NCBI GenBank assembly: GCA_017458335.1
Contig: JAFTFT010000018.1
Coordinates: 22,683-86,682 of the forward strand
DNA length: 64,000 nt
DNA from: Oscillospiraceae bacterium
GTDB taxonomy: Bacteria; Bacillota; Clostridia; Oscillospirales; Oscillospiraceae
Direction of reading: 5' to 3'
The notes under the pieces were generated by a model, which was not told the DNA's origin, did not search any database, and saw only the letters and a program-made list of their open reading frames with translations. Each line of letters starts with the position of its first letter. The first letter of the stretch is position 1. The translations under genes were made by a program, and so were the position numbers. Below, piece after piece: positions 1-8,987 of this stretch.

Positions 1-110
1 TCAAACAAATTGAAATCTCTCGAATTCTCCTGAAATCTCCCAAAAACTCAAAAATACGAAAAATGGATTTTCAAAAATCGGGTATCTCAGGTCAGAGATG
101 CCCGATCAGT
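1..110. other. AT-rich stretch with no gene seen
   Basis: AT-rich sequence downstream of the anti-sigma gene. It has loose repeats of a CTCxxGAAATCTC-like word near the left edge. I see no open reading frame with a ribosome binding site and no clear terminator; the window edge cuts the context. Confidence 0.4.
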
Positions 111-1013
111 TCAGCCGACGCCTCCGTCGATGAAGAGGTATTTGTTCTGGAAATCCGCCTGGGTCAGCGTGTTGCCGGTCTCACGGATCTCCAGATTCTC
201 CGCGACCCTGCGGACGGTGTCCATGCCGAGCTGTCCGCAGACCTCGATGATCCAGCCCTGTTCTGCGTTGGAGAGAAGAGCATAATCGTACTCAAGGTCA
301 TAGGCGTCGATATGCAGATCCATTTCCGGAATATCCCGCTCTTCGAAATGCTGTTTTCCATGGAAGCTCAGCACATCCACACCCGGCTCATCCCAGTGTT
401 CTTCCGTGACATTCTCCGGCGTCTGATAGAGCATCAGCATGGCGCCGCCGTCATGGAACTGGGCCATGGAATAGGCCTCGATCAGGATCGGCTGATCAAT
501 CTTCCTGTATTCTTCCGGATACTTGCCTTCGTTCTCTGACCAGCACAGAGACTCAGAAGCAAAGCGCCGAAACCAGGTGTCCTTATCGATCCCGTTCCAG
601 GGCGCACTGCCGGGGAGCTCTTTGGGAAGGTCGAAGGGAAGCCAGCCGGGCCGGAACTCGATCTCCCGGCTCTCCGCAACCGCCGGGAAGGTCAGGACGA
701 GCTTGGCGTCGGACCATTCCAGATAGCCGTTTTCACTGTCGTCCCAATGGATCTGAAAGGTCTCTTTCGCGTCCGGGACGCGGGTGGAGATGGAAAAAAG
801 ACCGGCGGCAAATGCCGTGACGGTGAACAGGCAGACGAGAACTGCCGCGATCAGAAGAATCCTGCCGGCCTTGCGCGCGCCGGCCTGGTTACGGGATGAA
901 TCAAAATGCATGAGATTGTCCTCCTTCGTATCACCGAGGAGGTCCGCCGCGGATGCAAGATAATCATCCGAGATTCCGCTCATGGCATCGAAAAGAGAAT
1001 CGTGGTTCAGCAT
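111..1013 (-). CDS. Membrane-anchored anti-sigma factor-like protein
   Basis: Protein of 300 residues, probably the membrane partner that controls the ECF sigma factor encoded just upstream. It has a soluble N-terminal part (about residues 1-45), one hydrophobic segment (about 50-72, AGRILLIAAVLVCLF) and a large C-terminal domain that would sit outside the cell. The start at 1013 is chosen because its ATG overlaps the sigma factor stop (ATGCTGA), which suggests translational coupling; a longer in-frame extension runs through the sigma gene and is unlikely. The pairing with an ECF sigma factor is what supports the role. The outer domain resembles the DUF4367-type domains of such proteins, but I cannot confirm the family, and no anti-sigma zinc motif is visible. 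Confidence 0.6.
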   Translation of the reverse strand: MLNHDSLFDAMSGISDDYLASAADLLGDTKEDNLMHFDSSRNQAGARKAGRILLIAAVLVCLFTVTAFAAGLFSISTRVPDAKETFQIHWDDSENGYLEWSDAKLVLTFPAVAESREIEFRPGWLPFDLPKELPGSAPWNGIDKDTWFRRFASESLCWSENEGKYPEEYRKIDQPILIEAYSMAQFHDGGAMLMLYQTPENVTEEHWDEPGVDVLSFHGKQHFEERDIPEMDLHIDAYDLEYDYALLSNAEQGWIIEVCGQLGMDTVRRVAENLEIRETGNTLTQADFQNKYLFIDGGVG

Positions 1014-1564
1014 AGGCCCTCCTCCTTCAGGTAAGTCTGCAGCTTCAGCCGGGCCCGGCGAAGCACGGTTTTGGTTTTCCCGACGGTCCATCCGGTGCGG
1101 GCGCTCAGCTCCGCGAGGGACGCGGCATAGAAATACCTTGCAACGAAGGCATCCCGCTCCAAAGGCTTCAGCGTTGCAAGAAAGCGGTTTACCGCCTCTG
1201 CGAGTTCGTTGGCTTCCAGAACTCGCTGCGGATCGGTGCCTCCCGGGATGCACTCGGCCAGTTCGTCCAGCACAAGGTCAACTTCCGACCCGCCGCGCTT
1301 GGCGGCATGAGTTTCACGCAGGCGGGAGAGCGCAAGATTTCTCGTCACGCGGGAGAGCCAGGCGGAAAACAGCTTCGGCTTCTCCGGCGGGATGGCATTC
1401 CAGGCGTGCAGCCAGGTGTCGTTGACACATTCCTCCGCGTCTTCGCGGCTGTTCAGAATGCGGTCCGCGACACAGAAACAGAGCCGCCCGTACTTTGCCT
1501 CGGTCTCGGTCAGCGCCGCCGTCTGCCGCAGCCGGTACAGATTCAGGATTGCTTCGTCGTCCAT
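1007..1564 (-). CDS. RNA polymerase ECF-type sigma-70 factor
   Basis: Protein of 185 residues, usual for an ECF sigma factor, which directs RNA polymerase to a small regulon. Region 2 lies at about residues 15-85 (with the DAEECVNDTWLHAW segment typical of region 2.2-2.4). Region 4 lies at about 120-178, with a helix-turn-helix around SLAELSARTGWTVGKTKTVL. A ribosome binding site GGAGG precedes the ATG. The stop codon overlaps the start of the membrane protein gene, so the two form a sigma/anti-sigma operon. The regulon and inducing signal cannot be told from this window. Confidence 0.88.
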   Translation of the reverse strand: MDDEAILNLYRLRQTAALTETEAKYGRLCFCVADRILNSREDAEECVNDTWLHAWNAIPPEKPKLFSAWLSRVTRNLALSRLRETHAAKRGGSEVDLVLDELAECIPGGTDPQRVLEANELAEAVNRFLATLKPLERDAFVARYFYAASLAELSARTGWTVGKTKTVLRRARLKLQTYLKEEGLC

Positions 1565-1641
1565 CGGTATCCTCCATCGGGTTGAAGAACGTTCTCACCT
1601 CTATAGACGCAGAAAAAGGAAAAGCGTTTCACGGTTTGCAG

Positions 1642-1673
1642 AAAAAATCTGCTGCCGGGTTTCCCGACAGCAG
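1642..1673 (-). terminator. Intrinsic terminator after moaA
   Basis: Read leftward, an 11-bp stem (CTGCTGTCGGG with CCCGGCAGCAG, one mismatch) with a 3-base loop is followed by a run of six T. It lies about 30 bases past the moaA stop. Confidence 0.8.
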
Positions 1674-1705
1674 AAGATGCTTTTGAAAGGGACGGTAAAA
1701 TAGGC

Positions 1706-2671
1706 TCATCCGCCGATCTGGTTCATGTTTCGGGCCGCATGGCTGCGCTCGGTATAAGACAGCTCGCCGTGCCATTTCGGCTTGGAGAGGATGGCCGAAC
1801 GAAGCGTCTCCACCATGCCGTCATAATCCAGACCCTTCAGGGAAATCTCATCCGAAGAATGGAGGCAGGGCTTGATCTTCCCGTCGGCCGTGAGCCGGAT
1901 GCGGTTGCAGTCGGCGCAGAAGTGTGCGCTTACCGGGCTGATGAGGCCGACATTTCCCAGGGCGCCGGGAAGCCGGTAGAGCTTGGCAACGCCGCCGTCC
2001 GCCGGAACGGGACACAGCTCCGGGAGCCGGTCGGTTACGACGGTGTAGGGGATGAAGGCTTCCGGTCCGAAATCTCCGCTGTCGTACATGGGCATGAGCT
2101 CAATAAAGCGGACGTCCACCGGGTACCGCTGTGTAAGGGCGGCAAGGGCGGGAATCTCGTCGTCGTTGAAGCCGCCGATCAGCACCGAATTGATCTTGAT
2201 CTTTTCAAACCCCGCGGCAAGGGCGGCTTCGATGCCGGCCACGGCGTCTTCGAGCTTGCCGATCCGGGTGATGTAACGGAACTTCTCCGCATCCAGTGTG
2301 TCCAGGCTGATGTTGAGCCGGCGGACACCGGCTTCACGCAGGGGAGCAGCAAGCTTCGGGAGCAATGTCCCGTTGGTGGTGAGACAGACGTCTTCAATTC
2401 CCTCCACCGCTGCGGCGGCACGGCAGAGCTCCACGATGTTGCTCTTGACCAGAGGCTCTCCGCCGGTGATGCGCAGCTTGCGGATCCCGAGCGCGGCCGC
2501 GGCCCGGATGGCCATAATCATCTCTTCCTGGGTGAGCATGTCCTCATGACGCTTCTTGCAGACGCCGTCCTCCGGCATGCAGTAGCGGCAGCGCAGATTG
2601 CAGAGTTCCGTGACGGAAAGACGGAGATAGGTGATCTGCCGTCCATAGGTGTCGATCATAGCTCGTTTCAT
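1706..2671 (-). CDS. moaA: GTP 3',8-cyclase MoaA (molybdenum cofactor synthesis)
   Basis: Protein of 321 residues, the usual length. It is a radical SAM enzyme that, with MoaC, turns GTP into cyclic pyranopterin monophosphate, the first step of molybdopterin synthesis. The N-terminal radical-SAM motif CxxxCxxC is C24-C28-C31 (CNLRCRYC). The second, C-terminal 4Fe-4S site is present as CADCNRIRLT followed by KPC. The protein ends in Gly-Gly, as active MoaA proteins do; the GG tail is needed for catalysis in characterised members. It stands alone: no other mo genes are in the window, and it is divergent from birA. Confidence 0.95.
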   Translation of the reverse strand: MKRAMIDTYGRQITYLRLSVTELCNLRCRYCMPEDGVCKKRHEDMLTQEEMIMAIRAAAALGIRKLRITGGEPLVKSNIVELCRAAAAVEGIEDVCLTTNGTLLPKLAAPLREAGVRRLNISLDTLDAEKFRYITRIGKLEDAVAGIEAALAAGFEKIKINSVLIGGFNDDEIPALAALTQRYPVDVRFIELMPMYDSGDFGPEAFIPYTVVTDRLPELCPVPADGGVAKLYRLPGALGNVGLISPVSAHFCADCNRIRLTADGKIKPCLHSSDEISLKGLDYDGMVETLRSAILSKPKWHGELSYTERSHAARNMNQIGG

Positions 2672-2786
2672 CTCACTTCACGGACCGGTGAGCCGGCCCG
2701 CAGATTGGTTTATCGCTTGGATTATTCCACAAGCCTGAGATTCTGTCAAGAGGGTGACAAGTTTCTGTGGCGGAGGAGAATAAAAT

Positions 2787-2807
2787 ATGTTATACTGGCT
2801 TTGGTGA
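2787..2807 (+). CDS. Putative 6-codon upstream ORF coupled to birA
   Basis: A very short ORF encodes MLYWLW. A strong Shine-Dalgarno sequence (GGAGGAG, 2772-2778) sits 8 bases before its ATG. Its TGA overlaps the birA ATG (TGATG, 2805-2809). birA itself has no ribosome binding site at the right distance except this one, so ribosomes may reach birA by termination-reinitiation. Two of six codons are Trp. No expression evidence exists; chance is possible for an ORF this short. Confidence 0.4.
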   Translation: MLYWLW

Positions 2808-3790
2808 TGAAAATGACGAAAAACGCAATTCTGGAACTGCTTCGGCAGCATACGGATGTCTATGTGTCGGGCACGGAGCTGGCGAAAGCGCTTTCGGTCA
2901 GCCGCACGGCGATCTGGAAGGGAATCGAGCAGCTTCGGGAAGAAGGCTATGAAATTGACTCCGTAACCAACAAGGGTTACCGGCTCTCATCCGGGAGCGA
3001 TGTGCTGCGGGAAGAAGACGTCAGAAAATATCTCACGGCGGAGGGCCTGGATGTGCGGGTTTACCGCAGCATCACGTCTACCAATACGGTTCTGAAGACG
3101 ATGGCAGAGGAGGGAGCCCCGGAGGGGCGCTGCCTGATCGCCGGAGAGCAGACGGCCGGCCGCGGCCGCCGCGGGAGAAGCTTCTATTCTCCGCCGGACA
3201 GCGGGATCTATCTGAGCGTGCTGCTGCGCCCTGCCCTGCAGGCGGTGGACGCCACAAGCATCACGGCCTGTGCCGCTGTCGCGGTGGCGGAGGCCATCGA
3301 GAGCCTTGCTCCGGTGAAGGCAGAGATCAAATGGGTCAACGACATCTACGTGGACGGAAGAAAGGTCTGCGGGATCCTGACAGAAGCCTCCCTGGACTGT
3401 GAGAGCGGACAGGTGAACTATCTGATCGTCGGGATCGGGATCAACACCCGGGTTCCTGAGTCGGACTTCCCGGAAGAGCTGAGAAGCATCGCTGGCTCCG
3501 CGTTCGGAGAAAAGCCGATCCCGGAACTGCGCTGCCGCCTGGCAGCCGGCGTGCTGAACCGGCTGATGTACTACTATGGCAGCCTCACGGACAAGGCCTG
3601 GTTTGACGAGTATCGGAGGCGCTCGCTGGTGCTCGGCAGGGAGATCAACATCCTCGCCCCCGGGAAGGAGCCGGAACCCGCCGTGGCGCTGGATCTCGAT
3701 GGGGACTTTGCCCTGATTGTGCGGACAGAGAGCGGGGAACTTCGGCGGCTGAACTCGGGCGAGGTCAGTGTAAGGCGGCGGACGGAATAA
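2807..3790 (+). CDS. birA: Biotin--protein ligase / biotin operon repressor BirA
   Basis: Protein of 327 residues. It activates biotin with ATP and attaches it to a lysine of biotin carboxyl carrier proteins; the N-terminal domain can also repress biotin genes. Residues 1-60 form a winged helix-turn-helix (VSGTELAKALSVSRTAIWKGIEQL). The catalytic part follows, with STNTVLK, the biotinyl-AMP loop GRGRRGRSF, KWVNDIYV and the C-terminal SH3-like domain. Start: ATG at 2807 overlaps the stop of a 6-codon ORF; ATG 2813 and GTG 2804 are alternatives. No biotin genes are nearby, so any repressor target is elsewhere or is its own promoter. Confidence 0.93.
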   Translation: MKMTKNAILELLRQHTDVYVSGTELAKALSVSRTAIWKGIEQLREEGYEIDSVTNKGYRLSSGSDVLREEDVRKYLTAEGLDVRVYRSITSTNTVLKTMAEEGAPEGRCLIAGEQTAGRGRRGRSFYSPPDSGIYLSVLLRPALQAVDATSITACAAVAVAEAIESLAPVKAEIKWVNDIYVDGRKVCGILTEASLDCESGQVNYLIVGIGINTRVPESDFPEELRSIAGSAFGEKPIPELRCRLAAGVLNRLMYYYGSLTDKAWFDEYRRRSLVLGREINILAPGKEPEPAVALDLDGDFALIVRTESGELRRLNSGEVSVRRRTE

Positions 3791-3796
3791 GAAAGC

Positions 3797-3812
3797 TCAT
3801 CCCGCGGGATGA
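3797..3812. repeat. 16-bp perfect palindrome between birA and AKR gene
   Basis: TCATCCCGCGGGATGA is perfectly self-complementary. It lies 6 bases after the birA stop and about 50 bases before the next start. No T-run follows, so it is a poor terminator; it might be an RNA processing hairpin or a protein site. Confidence 0.45.
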
Positions 3813-3861
3813 GGAAAACGGAGATGAACCCAAAAGAAAACAGAGATCAGGAGTGATAAAC

Positions 3862-5049
3862 ATGCTGTATAAACAATTTCAGAATCTTCAGCTCTCGGAG
3901 CTCGGTTTCGGCGCAATGCGCCTGCCCCTGCTCCCGGACGGATCCGGCACCATCGATCAGGCGGAACTGGACCGGATGGTGGACGCGGCGATGGAGGCCG
4001 GCGTCAACTACTATGACACCGCCCATCCCTATCACGACGGGAAATCCGAAGGCGCCATCGGCAGATCCCTGGCGAGATACCCAAGGGAGACTTGGCACCT
4101 GGCGGATAAATTCCCCGGCCACCAGAACGTCCACGGCGTGAAGGAACTGCAGCCTGCCGAGGTATTTGAAGAGCAGCTGCAGCGCTGCGGCGTTGAGTAC
4201 TTTGACTTCTACCTGCTGCACAATGTCAACGAACAGTCCATGGCCTATTACTGTAATCCCGAGAAGCACTGCCTGGACTACTTCCTGGAACAGAAGGCAA
4301 AGGGACGCATCCGGCATCTCGGCTTTTCCTGTCACGCCGGTCCGGAAGCGCTGCAGGAATTTGTGGATGGGTATGGAAAAGATCTGGAATTCTGCCAGAT
4401 CCAGCTGAACTATGTGGACTGGAAGCTGCAGAACGCGCAGAAGAAGGTGGAGATTCTGCGAAAAGCGGGACTCCCGATCTGGGTGATGGAGCCGGTTCGC
4501 GGCGGAAAGCTCGCCTCCTTTGCGGAAGAAACCGAAGCCGAGATGCACGCCCTGCGCCCGGATGAGAGCTGCGCGGCATGGGCCTTCCGCTGGCTGCAGT
4601 CGGTCCCGAAACCGACCATGGTCCTCAGCGGCATGTCGAACCTGCAGCAGATGGAGGACAACCTCAAAACCTTCTCCGCGGAAAAGCCCCTGAACGCCGC
4701 GGAACTGGCAGTCCTGGAGAAGATTGCCGCAGACATGCAAGGGAAAATTCCGTGTACCGGCTGCCGTTACTGCTGCGCCGGCTGCCCAGTGGGCCTGAAT
4801 ATTCCGATGATTCTGAGCATGGCCAACGAGCTGCAGGTGTCCAGCTCCATGAACCTGATGATGCGCTATTCCGCTCTGGGGGACGGAAAACGCGCGGCCG
4901 ACTGCATCGCCTGCGGCCAGTGCCGGGAGGCATGCCCCCAGAAGATCGACGTTCCTGCCGAGATGGCGAAGTTCGCCGAGGCGATCTCCACCCAGAAGAC
5001 CTGGGAAGAAATCTGCCGCGAACGGGCAGCGGCCGCGGCAAAAGCCTGA
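3862..5049 (+). CDS. Aldo/keto reductase with C-terminal 2x[4Fe-4S] domain
   Basis: Protein of 395 residues. The N-terminal TIM-barrel is an aldo/keto reductase: FGAMRLP start, catalytic Asp and Tyr in YYDTAHPYH, Lys in LADKFP, His in LLHNVN. The C-terminal third carries a ferredoxin-like domain with CTGCRYCCAGCP and CIACGQCREACP, so two 4Fe-4S clusters are expected. Such fused oxidoreductases are common in anaerobes and their substrates are mostly unknown. The ATG at 3862 is preferred to an in-frame GTG at 3853, because AGGAG at 3849-3853 lies 8 bases before the ATG and overlaps the GTG. Confidence 0.88.
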   Translation: MLYKQFQNLQLSELGFGAMRLPLLPDGSGTIDQAELDRMVDAAMEAGVNYYDTAHPYHDGKSEGAIGRSLARYPRETWHLADKFPGHQNVHGVKELQPAEVFEEQLQRCGVEYFDFYLLHNVNEQSMAYYCNPEKHCLDYFLEQKAKGRIRHLGFSCHAGPEALQEFVDGYGKDLEFCQIQLNYVDWKLQNAQKKVEILRKAGLPIWVMEPVRGGKLASFAEETEAEMHALRPDESCAAWAFRWLQSVPKPTMVLSGMSNLQQMEDNLKTFSAEKPLNAAELAVLEKIAADMQGKIPCTGCRYCCAGCPVGLNIPMILSMANELQVSSSMNLMMRYSALGDGKRAADCIACGQCREACPQKIDVPAEMAKFAEAISTQKTWEEICRERAAAAAKA

Positions 5050-5063
5050 CATCAAACAAAATG

Positions 5064-5095
5064 AACACCCGCCCGATTCGGGCGGGTGTTTATTT
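5064..5095. terminator. Bidirectional terminator between convergent AKR and hsdR
   Basis: A perfect GC-rich hairpin (AACACCCGCCCGA-TTCGGGCGGGTGTT) is followed by TATTT on the + strand and by CATTTTGTTTG on the - strand. It separates two convergent genes and would serve both. Confidence 0.88.
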
Positions 5096-8000
5096 ATGCC
5101 GCGACGGCGTTGGCATTGACCTGCTCAATGATCTTGCGGATGCCCATCCAGACGGTGAGATCGGTAAAGACCTCCACGATGCTGCCCTGGTCGGTGAAGG
5201 GCGTCTCCTGCAGGACAGATAGATCCTTCATCATACCGTTATGAACGATGTACTCCACGATCTGGTTGACGAAATAAATCTGGCGGCTGTCGAGATTCGT
5301 GTCGTTCAGGTACTCGGCAAAGGCGGCCTTGGCCGCATTCATATCCAGCCCCACGATCTCACGTACAAACTCGCCCAGCGGTTTCGCCTGATACCGGGCT
5401 TCGTAGTCCTCCTTGGTCCCGACTTCGCTCCAGAGAATCTTTTCCAGCGCGGCGACATCTTCTTCCGTCAGCGGGATGTTCCCTCTCAGTTTGGCAATCA
5501 CGCCTTCGTCCTGATGCTGGCGGATATAGTATTCGGCTCTCGCACGGTAATCTTTCAGATAATCGCTCTCCGGTTCGGACATGTGCCATTCGGTAGAAAG
5601 CACCTCATCGTCAAAATTGGTTTCATAGATCACTTTGTTGTTCGGAATATACTTGATGAGATCCCGCAAGTTCTCTCGGATATACTCAAATTCATGAATA
5701 CCCGCATTGTCCAGATAGTCCGTGTGCAGAAGCTGGTTCAACAGCTCCGCCTGCATCATGATCTCCGGAATGTTCGCCACGCTTGCAACAGCCTGTGCTT
5801 TTTTCAGAAGATCATGCCGCGCACGGCTATACTTCTCCCCGGCCAGATAAGCCAGCTCAATTCCATACAGAAGCGCGTCAAAACGCAGGGCCTTGGCATC
5901 GTCCTTCTCCGGCTCAATCAGCGGAGCCAGCTCTTGCCCCATGAGCAGAGTGTCCTCATAAGTGAGGGCGTTGTAGTTGTCGGGATTGGAATACAGTTCT
6001 ACGTATTTCAGGTGCTGTTTGACAGCGAAGTTGTCGCGATTCAGTTCCCGTACCTTCTCCACCATGTCGTCCACCAGCGACTTGCGGAAGGCAATCAGAT
6101 CCGGTGTCTGAAACGCCAGATCCTGCAGCCGGAAGACAATCTGTGCTTTCAGCCGGAAGATGGCTCCCTGCAGGGCGATCATGTTGGCGCTGGGTTTCCC
6201 TTTGTTCATACGGAAGAACTCAAAGTTGCCGCAGAAGTCGAAGATATAGAACCTGGTCTTGTCCTTCCCGTCGATCAGGCCGGGGCAGAGCCGTGTCCCG
6301 CGGCCGATCATCTGCCAGAACTTTGCCTTGCTCATGACCTTCTTGAAGAAGACCAGGTTGAGCACTTCGGGCACGTCGATTCCGGTATCCAGCATGTCCA
6401 CCGAGATCGCCACCTGCGGCAGTTTATCCGCTTCAGAGAACTCATCGATGGCGCTCTGGGCATAGGTCATATAGTTGTCGATAACCTTGGCATATCCGAC
6501 CAGATGCGGGTACTCCTTCCCGAACACCTCCAGGATCTTTTCCGCGTGCCGGTGGCTCTTGGCAAAGATGATGGTCTTGCCGAGCTTGCTTCCATAGTCA
6601 ATCTTCAAACCTTCCGTCATCAGAATATTGAGCACTTCACGGATGGTGTCCTCGTTGAAAATCCATTCGTTCAGCGCGGAGGAGGCGATGCTCTCCGGCA
6701 GTTCGCCGTTTTCATCCTCAAAGGTGTCCTCATAGGCAGCTTTGTCTTCCTCCGAGAGCTCATCATACACGATGCCCTGCTGGATGAACTTGAGCGTGGT
6801 CTCCACAGAAAGGAAATCCACCAGGTATCCGTCCTGCACCGCTTGAGCCAGCTCATAGCCGTAGGTAGGCACACCGCTTTCCAGCTCGAACACTTCATAG
6901 GTGTTCTTGTCGATCTCGTCCTTGGGCGTGGCGGTCAGGCCCACCAGCGGTGCGTCGAAGTAGTTGAAAATATCCCGGTATTTGTTATAGATGGAGCGGT
7001 GGGCCTCGTCGCAGATCACCAGATCGAAGTGCCCGACGGAGAAAAGCTTGCCCTCTTCGTCCCGTATCGCGTCGATGCAGTTCATCATGGTCTGATACGT
7101 GGAGAACACCCCGTGCGCCTGATAGTTGTCCTTTTCCTCACAGAGATTCGTCACTGAGAGATCGGGCAGCAGGTTCACAAAGTTGCGCTTGGCCTGTGTC
7201 ACCAGGGAGTTGCGGTCGGCCAGGAAGAGGATATTTTTCACCCAGCCCTGTTCCAGCAGTACCTTGCACAGCGCAATGACCGTTCTCGTTTTGCCGGAAC
7301 CGGTCGCCATGACCAGCAGAGCCTTGCGGCGGTTTTTCTGCCCGAAGCTGTCGCAGACCGCCTTGATGGCAGCCTCCTGGTAGTAGCGCCCGGCGATCTT
7401 TTTATCCACCACGATGTGCTTCAGGCTGCTCCGCATACGCAGGAGGTTAAACCACTTTTCCAGGTCCCGCTTGGACCAGATGGACGCCACCTTCCGTTCG
7501 GGGTATTGGGTGTCGACGATCCGGGTCTCAAATCCGTTGGTCAGGAACACCACCGGATATCGTCCCTGCTTCTGCTCGATGAGATCCGCATAGAGCTTGG
7601 CCTGCTGGCGGCCTTTGGCCACATCCACACAGGTGCGTTTGGCTTCAATCACGGCGAGAACACGGCCATCGTCCCCCAGCAGGACATAATCGGCATAGCC
7701 GACCTCGGACTTGTTCGGCATGCCCGGGATCTGATACTCGTTGATCCAGTTTTTTCCCTCGATCCAGCCCGCGTCCTCCAGCATGGCGTCGATATAGAGC
7801 TTGCGGGTCTTGTACTCGGAGAGCTCCAGGGGCTTGGGCACATAGGTCTGCTGCTGCTCCTCACGCCGGGCGGTGAGCTCGGCCTTGAGGGCGGCGTTCT
7901 CCGCCATGAGTGCCGCGAGGTCGATTTCCTCTACTCCCTTAGCAGGGGAGTCCCTTCCGTCTGTCTCTTGAATGCCATTCAAGAGCTCCGGATCAAACGC

Positions 8001-8396
8001 CCGCTCTTCGTAATTATCCCCGTAGCAGTAGGCCATGAAGTCCAGGAAGAGATAGAGGTTTTCAAGGCAAAGCATCGCCTGCTCGCGGCTGATCTTCTTC
8101 CCGGCATGGGCGGCGGTGTTTCCGGTCTTGCGGATGAAGTCCATCCGGCGCAGAAGATTCTGGTCCACCACATCCCGGAACTCGTCCGTGCTCATGAGAG
8201 AAACCAGCTTGTCGTCCCAGGGCATCACGAGACCGCTGTCCACGGAATACATCCACTTGACGGCAAACTCCATCGCCCTGCGGCAGTTGAGCACGCAGGA
8301 CGCGGTGTCGATATTCAGGATCTTCTCCGCCGAAACCGCCACCTCCGCAAAAGAGGTAAAATTCGGTTCGGAGAGGAATATGTCAAAGTTGGTCAT
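5094..8396 (-). CDS. hsdR: Type I restriction enzyme R subunit HsdR
   Basis: Protein of 1100 residues, the motor and nuclease subunit of a type I restriction system. It starts with a DUF4145-like domain (about residues 1-125) and a short coiled coil (about 160-182). The PD-(D/E)xK nuclease follows, with D236 in GYADYVLL and E251/K253 in VIEAKR. The superfamily 2 translocase has Walker A at 364-371 (ATGSGKT), a DEAH box at 463-466 and a GRGTRLCPG motif VI. AAGGTGA lies 6 bases before the ATG. It is last in the leftward locus fic-hsdM-hsdS-small ORF-XRE-hsdR; separation of hsdR from hsdMS by a regulator gene suggests its timing may be set by that regulator. Confidence 0.93.
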   Translation of the reverse strand: MTNFDIFLSEPNFTSFAEVAVSAEKILNIDTASCVLNCRRAMEFAVKWMYSVDSGLVMPWDDKLVSLMSTDEFRDVVDQNLLRRMDFIRKTGNTAAHAGKKISREQAMLCLENLYLFLDFMAYCYGDNYEERAFDPELLNGIQETDGRDSPAKGVEEIDLAALMAENAALKAELTARREEQQQTYVPKPLELSEYKTRKLYIDAMLEDAGWIEGKNWINEYQIPGMPNKSEVGYADYVLLGDDGRVLAVIEAKRTCVDVAKGRQQAKLYADLIEQKQGRYPVVFLTNGFETRIVDTQYPERKVASIWSKRDLEKWFNLLRMRSSLKHIVVDKKIAGRYYQEAAIKAVCDSFGQKNRRKALLVMATGSGKTRTVIALCKVLLEQGWVKNILFLADRNSLVTQAKRNFVNLLPDLSVTNLCEEKDNYQAHGVFSTYQTMMNCIDAIRDEEGKLFSVGHFDLVICDEAHRSIYNKYRDIFNYFDAPLVGLTATPKDEIDKNTYEVFELESGVPTYGYELAQAVQDGYLVDFLSVETTLKFIQQGIVYDELSEEDKAAYEDTFEDENGELPESIASSALNEWIFNEDTIREVLNILMTEGLKIDYGSKLGKTIIFAKSHRHAEKILEVFGKEYPHLVGYAKVIDNYMTYAQSAIDEFSEADKLPQVAISVDMLDTGIDVPEVLNLVFFKKVMSKAKFWQMIGRGTRLCPGLIDGKDKTRFYIFDFCGNFEFFRMNKGKPSANMIALQGAIFRLKAQIVFRLQDLAFQTPDLIAFRKSLVDDMVEKVRELNRDNFAVKQHLKYVELYSNPDNYNALTYEDTLLMGQELAPLIEPEKDDAKALRFDALLYGIELAYLAGEKYSRARHDLLKKAQAVASVANIPEIMMQAELLNQLLHTDYLDNAGIHEFEYIRENLRDLIKYIPNNKVIYETNFDDEVLSTEWHMSEPESDYLKDYRARAEYYIRQHQDEGVIAKLRGNIPLTEEDVAALEKILWSEVGTKEDYEARYQAKPLGEFVREIVGLDMNAAKAAFAEYLNDTNLDSRQIYFVNQIVEYIVHNGMMKDLSVLQETPFTDQGSIVEVFTDLTVWMGIRKIIEQVNANAVAA

Positions 8397-8460
8397 GATA
8401 CGTCACCTTTTGACCTTATGATCTGCTCTAGTCTGTTAAAAGATATTGATAAGTTAAGTC

Positions 8461-8826
8461 TCAGTTCTCTTTTACAACAGCCAATTTTAAAGTCGCTTCC
8501 GGAAAATAGAACACATTATTAGGCTTCGGTTCGTTTATACTCTTTGTCGGGACAATTGGAGATTGAAGCTCCATCCCCAAAACACTGGCTAATTTGACAA
8601 GTGTGGACAGTGTAAAATTAGTCTCCGCTCTTTCCCATCTTGAAACCAGTCCCTGTGTCACTCCAAGTTTTTTTGCCAATTCCTTCTGACTCCATCCAAG
8701 ATTCTGCCTTTTCATGGAAATTTCTGCGGCAATAGTTCCTTGTAAACCGGCCAGAACAATATCTTCGGGCGCAATACCCTCTGTCACACGATCCAGGAAT
8801 TCGTTCATATTGTCTTGTGTTTTCAT
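8461..8826 (-). CDS. XRE-family helix-turn-helix regulator in the restriction locus
   Basis: Protein of 121 residues. A Cro/C1-type helix-turn-helix lies at about residues 35-90, with the recognition region SQKELAKKLGVTQGLVSRWER. The C-terminal 30 residues have no domain I recognise. It sits between hsdS and hsdR, 64 bases before hsdR, and follows a 44-residue ORF with which it shares a strong promoter containing a palindrome. By analogy with controller proteins of restriction systems and with antitoxins, it may repress that promoter and so time hsdR expression. That is inference; a HigA-type antitoxin role is the alternative, but no full-length toxin is adjacent. Confidence 0.8.
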   Translation of the reverse strand: MKTQDNMNEFLDRVTEGIAPEDIVLAGLQGTIAAEISMKRQNLGWSQKELAKKLGVTQGLVSRWERAETNFTLSTLVKLASVLGMELQSPIVPTKSINEPKPNNVFYFPEATLKLAVVKEN

Positions 8827-8842
8827 CTTTGAAGCTCCCTTT

Positions 8843-8977
8843 TCATTTGGTTGAAGCGTTCCTTTGCGATAGGAATGTGTGTTGAATAGGGGCGATCAGT
8901 TCGTGCGCCAGAAGTGGGTGTACGTAAAATGAGCTGGGTATTGACAGTAAAAACTGTAATGCATCCTGCTTATTCAT
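8843..8977 (-). CDS. Small 44-residue ORF of unknown function, upstream of XRE gene
   Basis: ATG at 8977 follows GAGGTGG at a good distance and a consensus promoter (TTGACA-18-TATAAT) just upstream. The protein (starting MNKQDALQFLLSIPSS, ending RNASTK) has 44 residues, no signal peptide and no family I recognise. It ends 16 bases before the XRE regulator start, so the two are probably co-transcribed. It might be a small toxin or a regulator partner, or a remnant; its own ribosome binding site argues that it is translated. Confidence 0.5.
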   Translation of the reverse strand: MNKQDALQFLLSIPSSFYVHPLLAHELIAPIQHTFLSQRNASTK

Positions 8978-8987
8978 TTTCCACCTC

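Noticed and set aside
1739-2806. In-frame extension of birA far upstream across moaA
   Set aside because: It runs antisense to moaA and crosses the divergent promoter region; BirA homology starts only at the helix-turn-helix after 2807.
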